A stretch of 15,541 bases of DNA from JBFGWM01 sp041588495. Lineage in GTDB: Bacteria > Pseudomonadota > Gammaproteobacteria > Pseudomonadales > JBFGWM01. The translations under genes were made by a program, and so were the position numbers. Positions 1 to 6,879 of the stretch are shown piece by piece. The stretch covers positions 1 to 15,541 of the forward strand of contig JBFGWM010000038.1 in the NCBI GenBank assembly GCA_041588495.1, read 5' to 3'. Every line of letters begins with the position of its first letter. Position 1 is the first letter of the stretch. The notes beneath the pieces are model-generated. The model did not search any database. It worked only from the letters and a program-made list of their open reading frames with translations, and was not told where the DNA came from.

Positions 1-9
1 GACCCCGCG

Positions 10-1938
10 GTGACTTCCGATTACCGGCTCAAGATTCCGGAACAGAACCTCGACAAGCTCAGCGTTTGCGAGGCATCGGTTCCGGTCTTTCAGAAGTGGG
101 TGGAATCTCTTCCCAAGGCGAACATCGGGGAGACCTCCCGGCAGGTCTACACCACGGTCGAGGAACTCGGCCACCTCGTGGTCGACAGCGCCACCCGCCT
201 CCAGCTCCTGGAACTGATCCGCGACCCGGTACACTATGTCTGCGAGGCCCTCGGCAAGCACTTCCTGAACCAGCCGGCACTGCTGAAGGAAAAACAGCTC
301 AAGGTGGCCAATCTGGCCCAGGCGTTGCAGGCCGACCTTGCCCTCGGCTACAAGGCGGCCGTACTGCAGCAGGTCGGCATCGCCCGGCCCGGTGACAAGC
401 TCCTCGCCAAGGCCATCCACCGCGCCATTACCGAGCTTTCACGGACCCTGCTGCGCTCCTGCCAACTTTACGCCGCCGCCCCGGACAATGTCTGGCTGGA
501 CCTGCACCAGCTCTACAAGATTGCCGAGGAGAAAGACCTGCTGGATGTCTTCGTGAACGAGGACACCAACCGCTGGCAGACCCAGACCAATGTTGGCGGG
601 GCCTACAAGCGGGCACTGATGCTGGGTTGCTGCCGGCCCAACCAGTTGCGCCAGCGCGACCTGCAGAACACGTACAACGCCATCGAGTTGTGGACCGACC
701 GGGTAGAAATCCACGACCACGGCAAGGCCGATGACCTGTTCAGCTTCGACATCGAACAGGATTTGCCACCCGCCTACCGGGGGCTGGCTGCCGAGATCCA
801 TTCGGAACATTCCTGGCGGGGCATGGACACCTCGAAGCTGGTCACGGCCCTGGACATCTACTCCCATACCGTGGCCTCCGGCGCCTCGGCGCAAAACAAT
901 CCGGACGCCGCCAACGTACCGGAGGACATCACGCCCCAGGTGCTCGACCACCTGGCCAGCGCATGGGGCGTGATGTCGGAACGCGCCTTCAGCCGGCGCG
1001 AGGCGGGCGCTGCCGTCACCCTCTGTGTCGGACTCACCGCGGTCCAGTACTTCGTGGCCGGCATGATCGACTTCGACATCCAGATGGCCGGGGGCGTCAC
1101 CCTGTCCCTGGAGAACAGCAAATCGAACCCGTTTCTCAACGAGGACAGCACGCCGCGCGGGCGGACCATGGCCCACGGCCAGGCGGGCGGCCCGGAAGAT
1201 CCCTGGGGCGGCGCCTTTGATGCGGGCGGCGGCGGGTTCAAGGACATCAACGTGGACATGCTGGAGCGCATCCTGGGCGGCAGCGCCGGCGGGGGTTCGG
1301 AAGCCGCGCCAGGCAAGGGCCCCAAGGTCTCGCGCCGCGAGCAACTCGAGGCGATGGCCGACGAGGAAGCCACACACCCCCTCTACGAGGTCAAGGTGGT
1401 CAACACCAGTCCCGGCGGCTATTGCGTGGACTGGGAGGATCAGGCATCGGAGCGCATCCAGGACGGCCAGATCGTCGGTCTCCGCGAGGAGGGCGAGGCC
1501 AGTTGGGGTATCGGTGTCATCCGCTGGATCCAGCGGCGTGACGTCAAGCACCTGCGTACGGGAATCGAACTGATTTCGGCAAATGCCTTTGGCTGCGGCG
1601 CTGCCGTGTTGCACAAGGACCGGCCCAAGCTGGAATTCATGCGCGCGCTCGAGATTCCGGAGATGGACGCCGTGAACCTGCCGGCAACGCTGATTGTACC
1701 CAACGTCCCCTTCCGCCCCGGCAACAAGGTCTACATCAACCGCATGGGCACCATCACCAAGGCGGTCCTCAACGAGACGATCAAGAGCACCGGCTCGTTC
1801 AACCAGTTCCAGTTCACGGTGTTGGCCGTTGGCGGACAGGACACCGAAACCCAGGTCGACCAGGAGGAAGGGGGTGACGAGAAGGCCCCCAAGAGCGACG
1901 CCCCGGATGATTTCGATTCGCTCTGGTCCGACCTTTAG
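10..1938 (+). CDS. Large protein with C-terminal split PilZ-like region; family not named
   Basis: 642 aa from a GTG at 10. The frame is open to the window edge with no stop, so the true start may lie upstream. Residues 1-300 look helical and soluble, with no signal peptide or membrane segment. Residues 325-329 (RAFSR) fit the PilZ RxxxR motif and lead into a hydrophobic strand (AAVTLCVGL). Residues 387-440 are Gly-rich and probably a disordered insertion. Residues 460-522 then fit the PilZ barrel core: NTSPGG at 465-470 matches (D/N)xSxxG, followed by GQIVGLRE, GIGVIRW and TGIEL. The tail (610-642) is strongly acidic and ends DFDSLWSDL. PilZ domains bind c-di-GMP. The gene lies 82 bp upstream of fimX on the same strand, which supports a c-di-GMP role by context. 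The coding call is firm, the PilZ assignment moderate, and the role of the N-terminal half unknown. Confidence 0.85.
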   Translation: MTSDYRLKIPEQNLDKLSVCEASVPVFQKWVESLPKANIGETSRQVYTTVEELGHLVVDSATRLQLLELIRDPVHYVCEALGKHFLNQPALLKEKQLKVANLAQALQADLALGYKAAVLQQVGIARPGDKLLAKAIHRAITELSRTLLRSCQLYAAAPDNVWLDLHQLYKIAEEKDLLDVFVNEDTNRWQTQTNVGGAYKRALMLGCCRPNQLRQRDLQNTYNAIELWTDRVEIHDHGKADDLFSFDIEQDLPPAYRGLAAEIHSEHSWRGMDTSKLVTALDIYSHTVASGASAQNNPDAANVPEDITPQVLDHLASAWGVMSERAFSRREAGAAVTLCVGLTAVQYFVAGMIDFDIQMAGGVTLSLENSKSNPFLNEDSTPRGRTMAHGQAGGPEDPWGGAFDAGGGGFKDINVDMLERILGGSAGGGSEAAPGKGPKVSRREQLEAMADEEATHPLYEVKVVNTSPGGYCVDWEDQASERIQDGQIVGLREEGEASWGIGVIRWIQRRDVKHLRTGIELISANAFGCGAAVLHKDRPKLEFMRALEIPEMDAVNLPATLIVPNVPFRPGNKVYINRMGTITKAVLNETIKSTGSFNQFQFTVLAVGGQDTETQVDQEEGGDEKAPKSDAPDDFDSLWSDL

Positions 1939-2020
1939 GCCGCGTCGCGGCTATCCGCGATGTCGGCGAATGCGCTAACATTGCGGCCCATGCACCGAAT
2001 CGCCCGGTAAGCCCTGTCGC

Positions 2021-4102
2021 ATGAGCAAAGACGACGACATCGTTCACCTGCTGTTACTCTGCGAAACCCAGAATGACGGGGAGCACCTGGTCAGCCTGCT
2101 GCGTAACGCGGGCTTCGCCACGCGCGCCCATCACGTGGCCGGGACAGACGACCTGAACTCGGCGGTGGCGGAAAAGAGCTGGGACCTGTTTCTCACCCGT
2201 CCGGAAGCCAACGGCGTCAGCGCGGACGCCGCCCTCGACGTCGTCCGCAAGTCGGGCCGCGATGTTCCGGTTATCATTCTCGCCGACGACAATGAATCTG
2301 AGACCGTCACCACGGGCCTGCGCAACGGCGCCCGGGACGTGGTGCCGAACGGCGAGGAGGAACGCCTGATCCTCGTGGTGCGGCGGGAACTCGCATGCCA
2401 CACCGAGCGCAAGCGCCGCGCACTCGCCGAGCAATCCCTTGACGAAACCGACAAGCGTTGCCAGTTGCTCCTGCACAGTTCCCGCGAGGCGATCGCCTAC
2501 GTGCACGAGGGCATGCACATCTATGCCAACGAGGCATACCAGGAAATGTTCGGCTACGAGGACCCGGAGGAACTGGAATGTACCCCGCTGGTTGACCTCG
2601 TCAACGAGGGTCTCGACACCCTCAAGGCACGACTGAAGAAGGTAGGTTCCGGCGAATCCTCCGAAGAGGAGTTCGATTGCGGCGGAACCCGCGCAGACGA
2701 CAGCAACTTCAAGATGCGGGTGTTCCTGTCGCCGGCCCGCTATGACGGCGAGGCCTGCATCCAGATCCTGATTCGCACGGTCACGGTCGACGAGGCCGCG
2801 CTGGCCGAGAAATTGCGCGAGATTTCCAGTCACGACCAGCTCACCGGCCTGCACAACCGGCCGTACTTTCTCGAGCAGCTCAAGAGCACCGTGGAGGCTT
2901 CCGCCAAGGGCGGCGGCAACAAGAGCCTGTTCTATATCAGTCTCGACCAATTCGACACGGTTCGCACCGAGATCGGCATCGCCGGTTCGGACAAAGTTTT
3001 GACGGACTTCGCGACCCTGCTCACCAAGAAGTCGAGCAAGAGTGATACCGTGGCCCGCTTTGCCGACGACGTGTTTACGTTGATCAGCAGCATCGAGGAC
3101 GGGGAAGCCGCCCAGGAGTGGGGAGAGTCTCTGCGGGCTGATATCGAGGGGCACCTGTTCGAGGTCGACAAAAGGACCGTGCAACTGACCGCAAGCATTG
3201 GCATCGCCGCGATCGACAAGTTCTGTCCCAGCGCCAATGACGCGGTGACCCGCGCGCACACCGCCTGCGAGCGGGTCCGCGGGACGGACAAGAAAGGCAA
3301 CGGGGTTTCCTTCTACGATCCCGCGAAAGAAGGCGCCGGCGGCAGCGTCAGCGCAGTGGAAAAGCTGCAGCGCGCCATCGAGGGCGAGCGCTTCAAGATC
3401 ATGTTCCAGCCGATTATCAACCTGCGTGGCGAGGGTGGCGAGAACTACGAGGCCACCATGCGCATGCTCGACGAGGAATCGGAGGAGGAACTGCCCCCCG
3501 GCCAGTTCCTGGAAATCGCCGCCGAGGCCGGCCTCGGCGACAAGGTGGACCGTTGGGCGACCCTGAATTGCATCAAGACCCTCGCGGGACACCGCGCCAA
3601 GGGTCACAGCACGACGCTGTTCATCAACCTGACCCATGCATCACTGACCGATCCCAAGTTCGCGGAATGGGTCGGGGTGGCCATCAAGTCCGCAAAGCTC
3701 CCCGCGGGAAGCGTGGTGTTCCAGTTCAAGGAATCCGAAGTCGCGAGCTACCTGAAGCAGGCCAAGGAAACGATCGAGGTGCTGCAGGGTTTCGGTTGCC
3801 GTGTCTGCGTGAAGAATTTCGGCGGCAGCGAGAACAGCAACAACATTCTCAAGCACATCGACTTCACCTACGCCAAGGTCGATGGTTCGTACACCAAGGC
3901 CCTGGACACCGACGAGGGCAAGGACCGTCTCAAGGAACTGGTAAGCGGACTCCGCGAGGCCGAGAAGACGATCATCGTACCCATGGTCGAGAACGCGAAC
4001 GTGATATCCATGCTCTGGCAAACCGGGGTGAATTACATCCAGGGTTACTACCTGCAGGCGCCCAGCACCGAGATGGATTTCAACTTCGAAAGCGAAGAGT
4101 AG
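2021..4102 (+). CDS. fimX: FimX-type degenerate GGDEF/EAL c-di-GMP receptor (type IV pilus regulator)
   Basis: 693 aa, almost the length of Pseudomonas FimX (about 691). Domains in order: REC-like about 7-125, PAS about 140-255, GGDEF about 262-435, EAL about 443-685. The REC-like domain has Arg (WDLFLTR, R60) where the phosphoacceptor Asp should be. The GGDEF motif reads ADDVF (348-352). The EAL motif reads EAT (477-479); the next metal-ligand Glu is Gln568 (VFQFKE), and the usual DD pair is Lys598-Asn599 (VKNFG). N536, K619-D621, E657 and QGY (674-676) are kept. The protein is therefore expected to be inactive as cyclase and phosphodiesterase. Known FimX proteins bind c-di-GMP through the EAL domain and control type IV pilus assembly and twitching at the cell pole; that role is inferred here, as no pilus gene is in the window. 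The ribosome site is weak (GGTAAG about 10 nt before ATG). It converges on serB with a 13-bp gap. Confidence 0.9.
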   Translation: MSKDDDIVHLLLLCETQNDGEHLVSLLRNAGFATRAHHVAGTDDLNSAVAEKSWDLFLTRPEANGVSADAALDVVRKSGRDVPVIILADDNESETVTTGLRNGARDVVPNGEEERLILVVRRELACHTERKRRALAEQSLDETDKRCQLLLHSSREAIAYVHEGMHIYANEAYQEMFGYEDPEELECTPLVDLVNEGLDTLKARLKKVGSGESSEEEFDCGGTRADDSNFKMRVFLSPARYDGEACIQILIRTVTVDEAALAEKLREISSHDQLTGLHNRPYFLEQLKSTVEASAKGGGNKSLFYISLDQFDTVRTEIGIAGSDKVLTDFATLLTKKSSKSDTVARFADDVFTLISSIEDGEAAQEWGESLRADIEGHLFEVDKRTVQLTASIGIAAIDKFCPSANDAVTRAHTACERVRGTDKKGNGVSFYDPAKEGAGGSVSAVEKLQRAIEGERFKIMFQPIINLRGEGGENYEATMRMLDEESEEELPPGQFLEIAAEAGLGDKVDRWATLNCIKTLAGHRAKGHSTTLFINLTHASLTDPKFAEWVGVAIKSAKLPAGSVVFQFKESEVASYLKQAKETIEVLQGFGCRVCVKNFGGSENSNNILKHIDFTYAKVDGSYTKALDTDEGKDRLKELVSGLREAEKTIIVPMVENANVISMLWQTGVNYIQGYYLQAPSTEMDFNFESEE

Positions 4103-4115
4103 GCAGGCTTTCCGC

Positions 4116-5339
4116 TCAGTCCTCTCCGGCCACCGTGTCGGCCTCGTGAAAACCGAGCAGGTATAAGATTCCATCCAGGCCCAGTGTCGAGATGGCGTGC
4201 TGGGCGGATTCCTTCACCACCGGCTTGGCGCGAAAAGCGATCCCCAGTCCGGCAATACTCAGCATCGGCAGATCGTTGGCCCCGTCGCCCACCGCGATCA
4301 CCTGTTCCAGCTTGATCCCTTCCCGTGCCGCGATCTCCTGCAGCAGTTCGGCCTTGCGGGCACCGTCGACGATCGGCTCGGTGACCTCGCCCGTAACCCG
4401 TCCATCGACGATACAGAGTTCATTGGCATGCACGTGGTCGATGCCAAGTTTTTCCTGCAGGCGCCGCCCGAAATAGGTAAACCCCCCGGACAGGATCGCG
4501 GTCCGGTAACCGACAGAGCGCAGGGTCGTAATCAGTTTCTCGGCACCCTCGGTAAGTGGCAGGCGATCCGCGATCTCCTCGAGAACCCGTTCGTCCAGGC
4601 CCTTCAGCAGGGCGACACGACGGCGGAAACTTTCCGCGAAGTCGAGTTCGCCGCGCATCGCCGCCTCGGTGATTTGCGCAACCTCCTCGCCCACCCCGGC
4701 GGCATCCGCCAGTTCGTTGATGACTTCCGTCTCAATCAGCGTGGAATCCATGTCGAATGCCACCAGGCGCCGGTTGCGACGGAAAACCGTGTCCTCCTGG
4801 AACGCGATATCGACATTCAGGCGGTTGGCGATCTCCAGGAACTCGGCGCGCATGGCAGGACGGTCGCGCAACTGCCCGCGCACCGAGAACTCGACACAGG
4901 CACGGGTCCGCTCCTCGGGCTCATCCAGCGGTACCCGTCCGGAAAGCCGGGTAATGGTCTCTATATTGAGCTCGTAGGATCGTACGACGCTGCTGACCAG
5001 GGCGATCTGCTCGGCGGTCACCCGCCGCGCCAGCAGGGTGATGATGTGGCGGTCCTTGCCCTGGGCACGCTGCCACTCCCCGTAGCTGTCGCTGCCGACC
5101 GGCTCGAAACGCACGCTCATACCCAGTTCATGGGCCCTGAACAGGACGTCCTTCAGGATCGGCGAGGATTCTGCCGCGGGTGGAACCTCAGCGAGAATGC
5201 CCAGCAACAGGGTGTTATGGATGACCGCCTGGCCGATATCGAGAATATTGACGCCGTAACCGGCAAGAATTTCCGAGATGGAAGCGGTGATCCCGGGACG
5301 GTCGTCGCCGGAAACGTGGATCAGAATGATCTCATGCAC
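4116..5339 (-). CDS. serB: Phosphoserine phosphatase SerB
   Basis: 407 aa; catalyses the last step of L-serine synthesis (phosphoserine to serine) in the cytosol. The N-terminal half (about 1-180) holds ACT-type regulatory sequence, beginning with a GDDRPGIT-like motif. The HAD phosphatase domain follows. Visible catalytic motifs are DMDST at 196-200 (nucleophile D196, acid/base D198), SGG at 284-286, Lys329 and GDGAND at 351-356. The frame stays open further upstream, but I chose the GTG at 5339 because GGAGGA lies 6 nt before it and the N-terminus then aligns with Pseudomonas SerB (about 405 aa). The longer reading would also run into the divergent ahpA-like gene. The stop is 13 bp from the fimX stop, tail to tail. 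Divergent pairing with a YtjB/Smp-family gene matches E. coli. Confidence 0.96.
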   Translation of the reverse strand: MHEIILIHVSGDDRPGITASISEILAGYGVNILDIGQAVIHNTLLLGILAEVPPAAESSPILKDVLFRAHELGMSVRFEPVGSDSYGEWQRAQGKDRHIITLLARRVTAEQIALVSSVVRSYELNIETITRLSGRVPLDEPEERTRACVEFSVRGQLRDRPAMRAEFLEIANRLNVDIAFQEDTVFRRNRRLVAFDMDSTLIETEVINELADAAGVGEEVAQITEAAMRGELDFAESFRRRVALLKGLDERVLEEIADRLPLTEGAEKLITTLRSVGYRTAILSGGFTYFGRRLQEKLGIDHVHANELCIVDGRVTGEVTEPIVDGARKAELLQEIAAREGIKLEQVIAVGDGANDLPMLSIAGLGIAFRAKPVVKESAQHAISTLGLDGILYLLGFHEADTVAGED

Positions 5340-5345
5340 ACCGCG

Positions 5346-5351
5346 TCCTCC
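5346..5351 (-). promoter_or_regulatory. Ribosome binding site that decides the serB start
   Basis: On the minus strand this reads GGAGGA, a near-perfect Shine-Dalgarno sequence 6 nt before the GTG at 5339-5337. It is the strongest such site I noticed in the window and fixes the serB start inside the longer open frame. Confidence 0.8.
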
Positions 5352-5381
5352 AGCGCGCCCGCGCAATAACGGGTTTTGGTC

Positions 5382-5390
5382 ATTATCGCA
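5382..5390 (-). promoter_or_regulatory. Candidate extended -10 promoter for serB
   Basis: The minus strand reads TGC-GATAAT: an extended -10 (TGn) with five of six -10 bases matching TATAAT. No good -35 is present at 16-18 bp spacing (best match CAAGCA), which is usual for extended -10 promoters. A start near 5375 would give a leader of about 35 nt containing the GGAGGA ribosome site. Judged by eye only. Confidence 0.4.
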
Positions 5391-5392
5391 CA

Positions 5393-5419
5393 TTGCCCGC
5401 ACACTGCTTGTAGTAGAAT
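5393..5419 (+). promoter_or_regulatory. Candidate promoter for the ahpA/ytjB-like gene
   Basis: TTGCCC (5393-5398) as -35 and TAGAAT (5414-5419, five of six) as -10, separated by 15 bp, which is shorter than ideal. It would give a leader of about 35 nt. It lies back to back with the serB promoter in the 120-bp divergent region 5340-5459, so the two may compete or share a regulator. I see no clear operator palindrome. Confidence 0.35.
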
Positions 5420-5459
5420 GGCGACACGCCCCGCCACACGGTAATCCACATCGCGACCC

Positions 5460-6806
5460 ATGAATTCCTCCCTGGTCCGCAAGATCACCCTGGGTACCGC
5501 CTGCGCAGTCTCCCTCGCCCTGGCCCTCTCCGGTCTTGGCGCCGCGTACCTGCTTGCCGAACACCTGCGCGAGCAGACCCGCGCTGTTGCGAGCACCGTG
5601 CTCAGTCAGACCGCCTCGGCAGCCGCAAAGCTGGCGTTATCCAATGACCTGCTGGGAATGAACCTGCTCCTTTCGCGGCTGGTGGAGAATCCGTCGGTCC
5701 GCAGCGCGCAGGTGTTCGGTGTCGACAATCGCCTGCTCGCCCAGGCCGGACCTTCGCCCGAATTACAGCCCGGTGTCGCGGTCGGAACCACGGAGCAACG
5801 GCCCGAGCCAGGGGCCCGCGTGTTTCTCGCGCCGATCACTTACGAGGACGTGGTTGCCGGTCACCTGCGCATGACCTGGGACACCCGTCCCGGGGACGAG
5901 GCCCTGCGCAGTGCGCTGACGGTTTACGCAATGCTGGCGGGTGCCATGGTCCTGCTGTGCTGTGGCCTGGCGTGGCGGTTCGCGACCCGCCTGACCCACA
6001 CCCTGCAACGTACCCACGAGGCGCTGGACGTGTCCCAGGACGCGGCCGATGCCGGCAGCGATGAACTACGCCGCCTGGCCCACCGGGTCGATGTCCTGCT
6101 GGCAGAGCACACCGCCGAATCCGCACAGGACGTGGAGGACGACGCGGGTACGGAAACCCATGATCGGATTGAAGCCCGGAATTGCACCCTGCTGGTCATC
6201 GAGCCCTTTGACCTGCACAGCCTGATGGACCGCTTCGAGCCCGAACAGATCAACCGCGTATTGCGACGCAGTTACGAGCAGATTCGGCAGTGCGCCGCGC
6301 TGTACGCGGGAGACCTGTGCCGCATCGAGCACAATCGCGTGCTGGTCCTGTTCAATGACCGCGACGGGCAGGAAGCACGCGCATTCCGCGCCACCTGCTG
6401 CGCACAATTGTTCGGCATGCTCATGGTCAAGGTCCGCCAGCAGAAAACCGAACGCAGTATGCCGCCGGTCACGTTCCGGTCCCTGGTGCAGGAAGGACGC
6501 GTTGCCGTCCCACCGGGCGGACTGGCGGGCGTGCCCCTGGATCAACTGGATCCGGCCGCACGCGCGCTCATCAATATCGCGGCGCGCCTGCTGCACCTCG
6601 GCGAAGCCGATGAGACCCTGCTCGATGGGGAGGTCATGCACGCACCGGAAATTGGCGAACGGGTCGAGACCGGTGAACCGCGCCGCGGGCAGGTTCGCGA
6701 ATCCTCGAACCCGGTACAGCTTTACCCGGTGATCGCCCTGTCACCCGCCTACCAGATTCTGCTGGAGCGGCAGACCGAAAACCTGTTGTACTCGCGCGCG
6801 CTTTAA
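5460..6806 (+). CDS. AhpA/YtjB (Smp)-family inner membrane protein with degenerate cyclase-like domain
   Basis: 448 aa. An uncleaved N-terminal membrane segment (about 9-32), a periplasmic region (about 33-150) and a second membrane segment (about 151-172) form the Smp-like part; E. coli YtjB/Smp also lies divergently beside serB. The cytoplasmic half follows a linker with coiled-coil tendency (about 175-235). Residues about 243-401 have the strand/helix order of a class III adenylate/guanylate cyclase: LLVIEPFDLHSL in place of the usual VLFADIxGFTSL, a FEPEQINRVL helix, RIEHNRVLVLF in place of xxGDGxMAVF, then NIAARLLHLGEADETLL, which strongly resembles the cyclase segment NLAARL..A..GEILIS. 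The two metal-binding Asp positions are Glu248 and a His/Asn pair (291-292), so catalysis is unlikely. Family members affect haemolysin expression, but the mechanism is unknown. No clear Shine-Dalgarno site. It ends 73 bp from the parC stop, convergent. Confidence 0.85.
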   Translation: MNSSLVRKITLGTACAVSLALALSGLGAAYLLAEHLREQTRAVASTVLSQTASAAAKLALSNDLLGMNLLLSRLVENPSVRSAQVFGVDNRLLAQAGPSPELQPGVAVGTTEQRPEPGARVFLAPITYEDVVAGHLRMTWDTRPGDEALRSALTVYAMLAGAMVLLCCGLAWRFATRLTHTLQRTHEALDVSQDAADAGSDELRRLAHRVDVLLAEHTAESAQDVEDDAGTETHDRIEARNCTLLVIEPFDLHSLMDRFEPEQINRVLRRSYEQIRQCAALYAGDLCRIEHNRVLVLFNDRDGQEARAFRATCCAQLFGMLMVKVRQQKTERSMPPVTFRSLVQEGRVAVPPGGLAGVPLDQLDPAARALINIAARLLHLGEADETLLDGEVMHAPEIGERVETGEPRRGQVRESSNPVQLYPVIALSPAYQILLERQTENLLYSRAL

Positions 6807-6879
6807 ACGTTTTTACGCGGGATTCCGTGACCCTGTACGTATTCACCGGCCACGCGCTTCTGTATCAGACTGGACGTGT

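Noticed and set aside
439..1614. 391-codon antisense frame inside the PilZ-like gene
   Set aside because: The plus-strand frame has the PilZ motifs and neighbouring fimX; this frame is low-complexity Ala/Gly/Val/His-rich shadow sequence.
1939..1951. GCCGC-GTC-GCGGC hairpin just after the first gene, as a terminator
   Set aside because: Short stem with a 3-nt loop and no T-run; fimX follows on the same strand, so read-through is more likely.
2054..3637. 527-codon open frame antisense to fimX
   Set aside because: Lies wholly inside a confidently assigned gene; long antisense frames are normal in such GC-rich DNA, and the translation shows no recognisable motif.
5340..5564. N-terminal extension of serB
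   Set aside because: Extension overlaps the divergent ahpA-like gene and its promoter region, and GGAGGA points to the GTG at 5339.
6807..6879. Bidirectional terminator between the convergent ahpA-like gene and parC
   Set aside because: The T5 and A-rich bits near 6807-6815 have no flanking stem longer than four bases.
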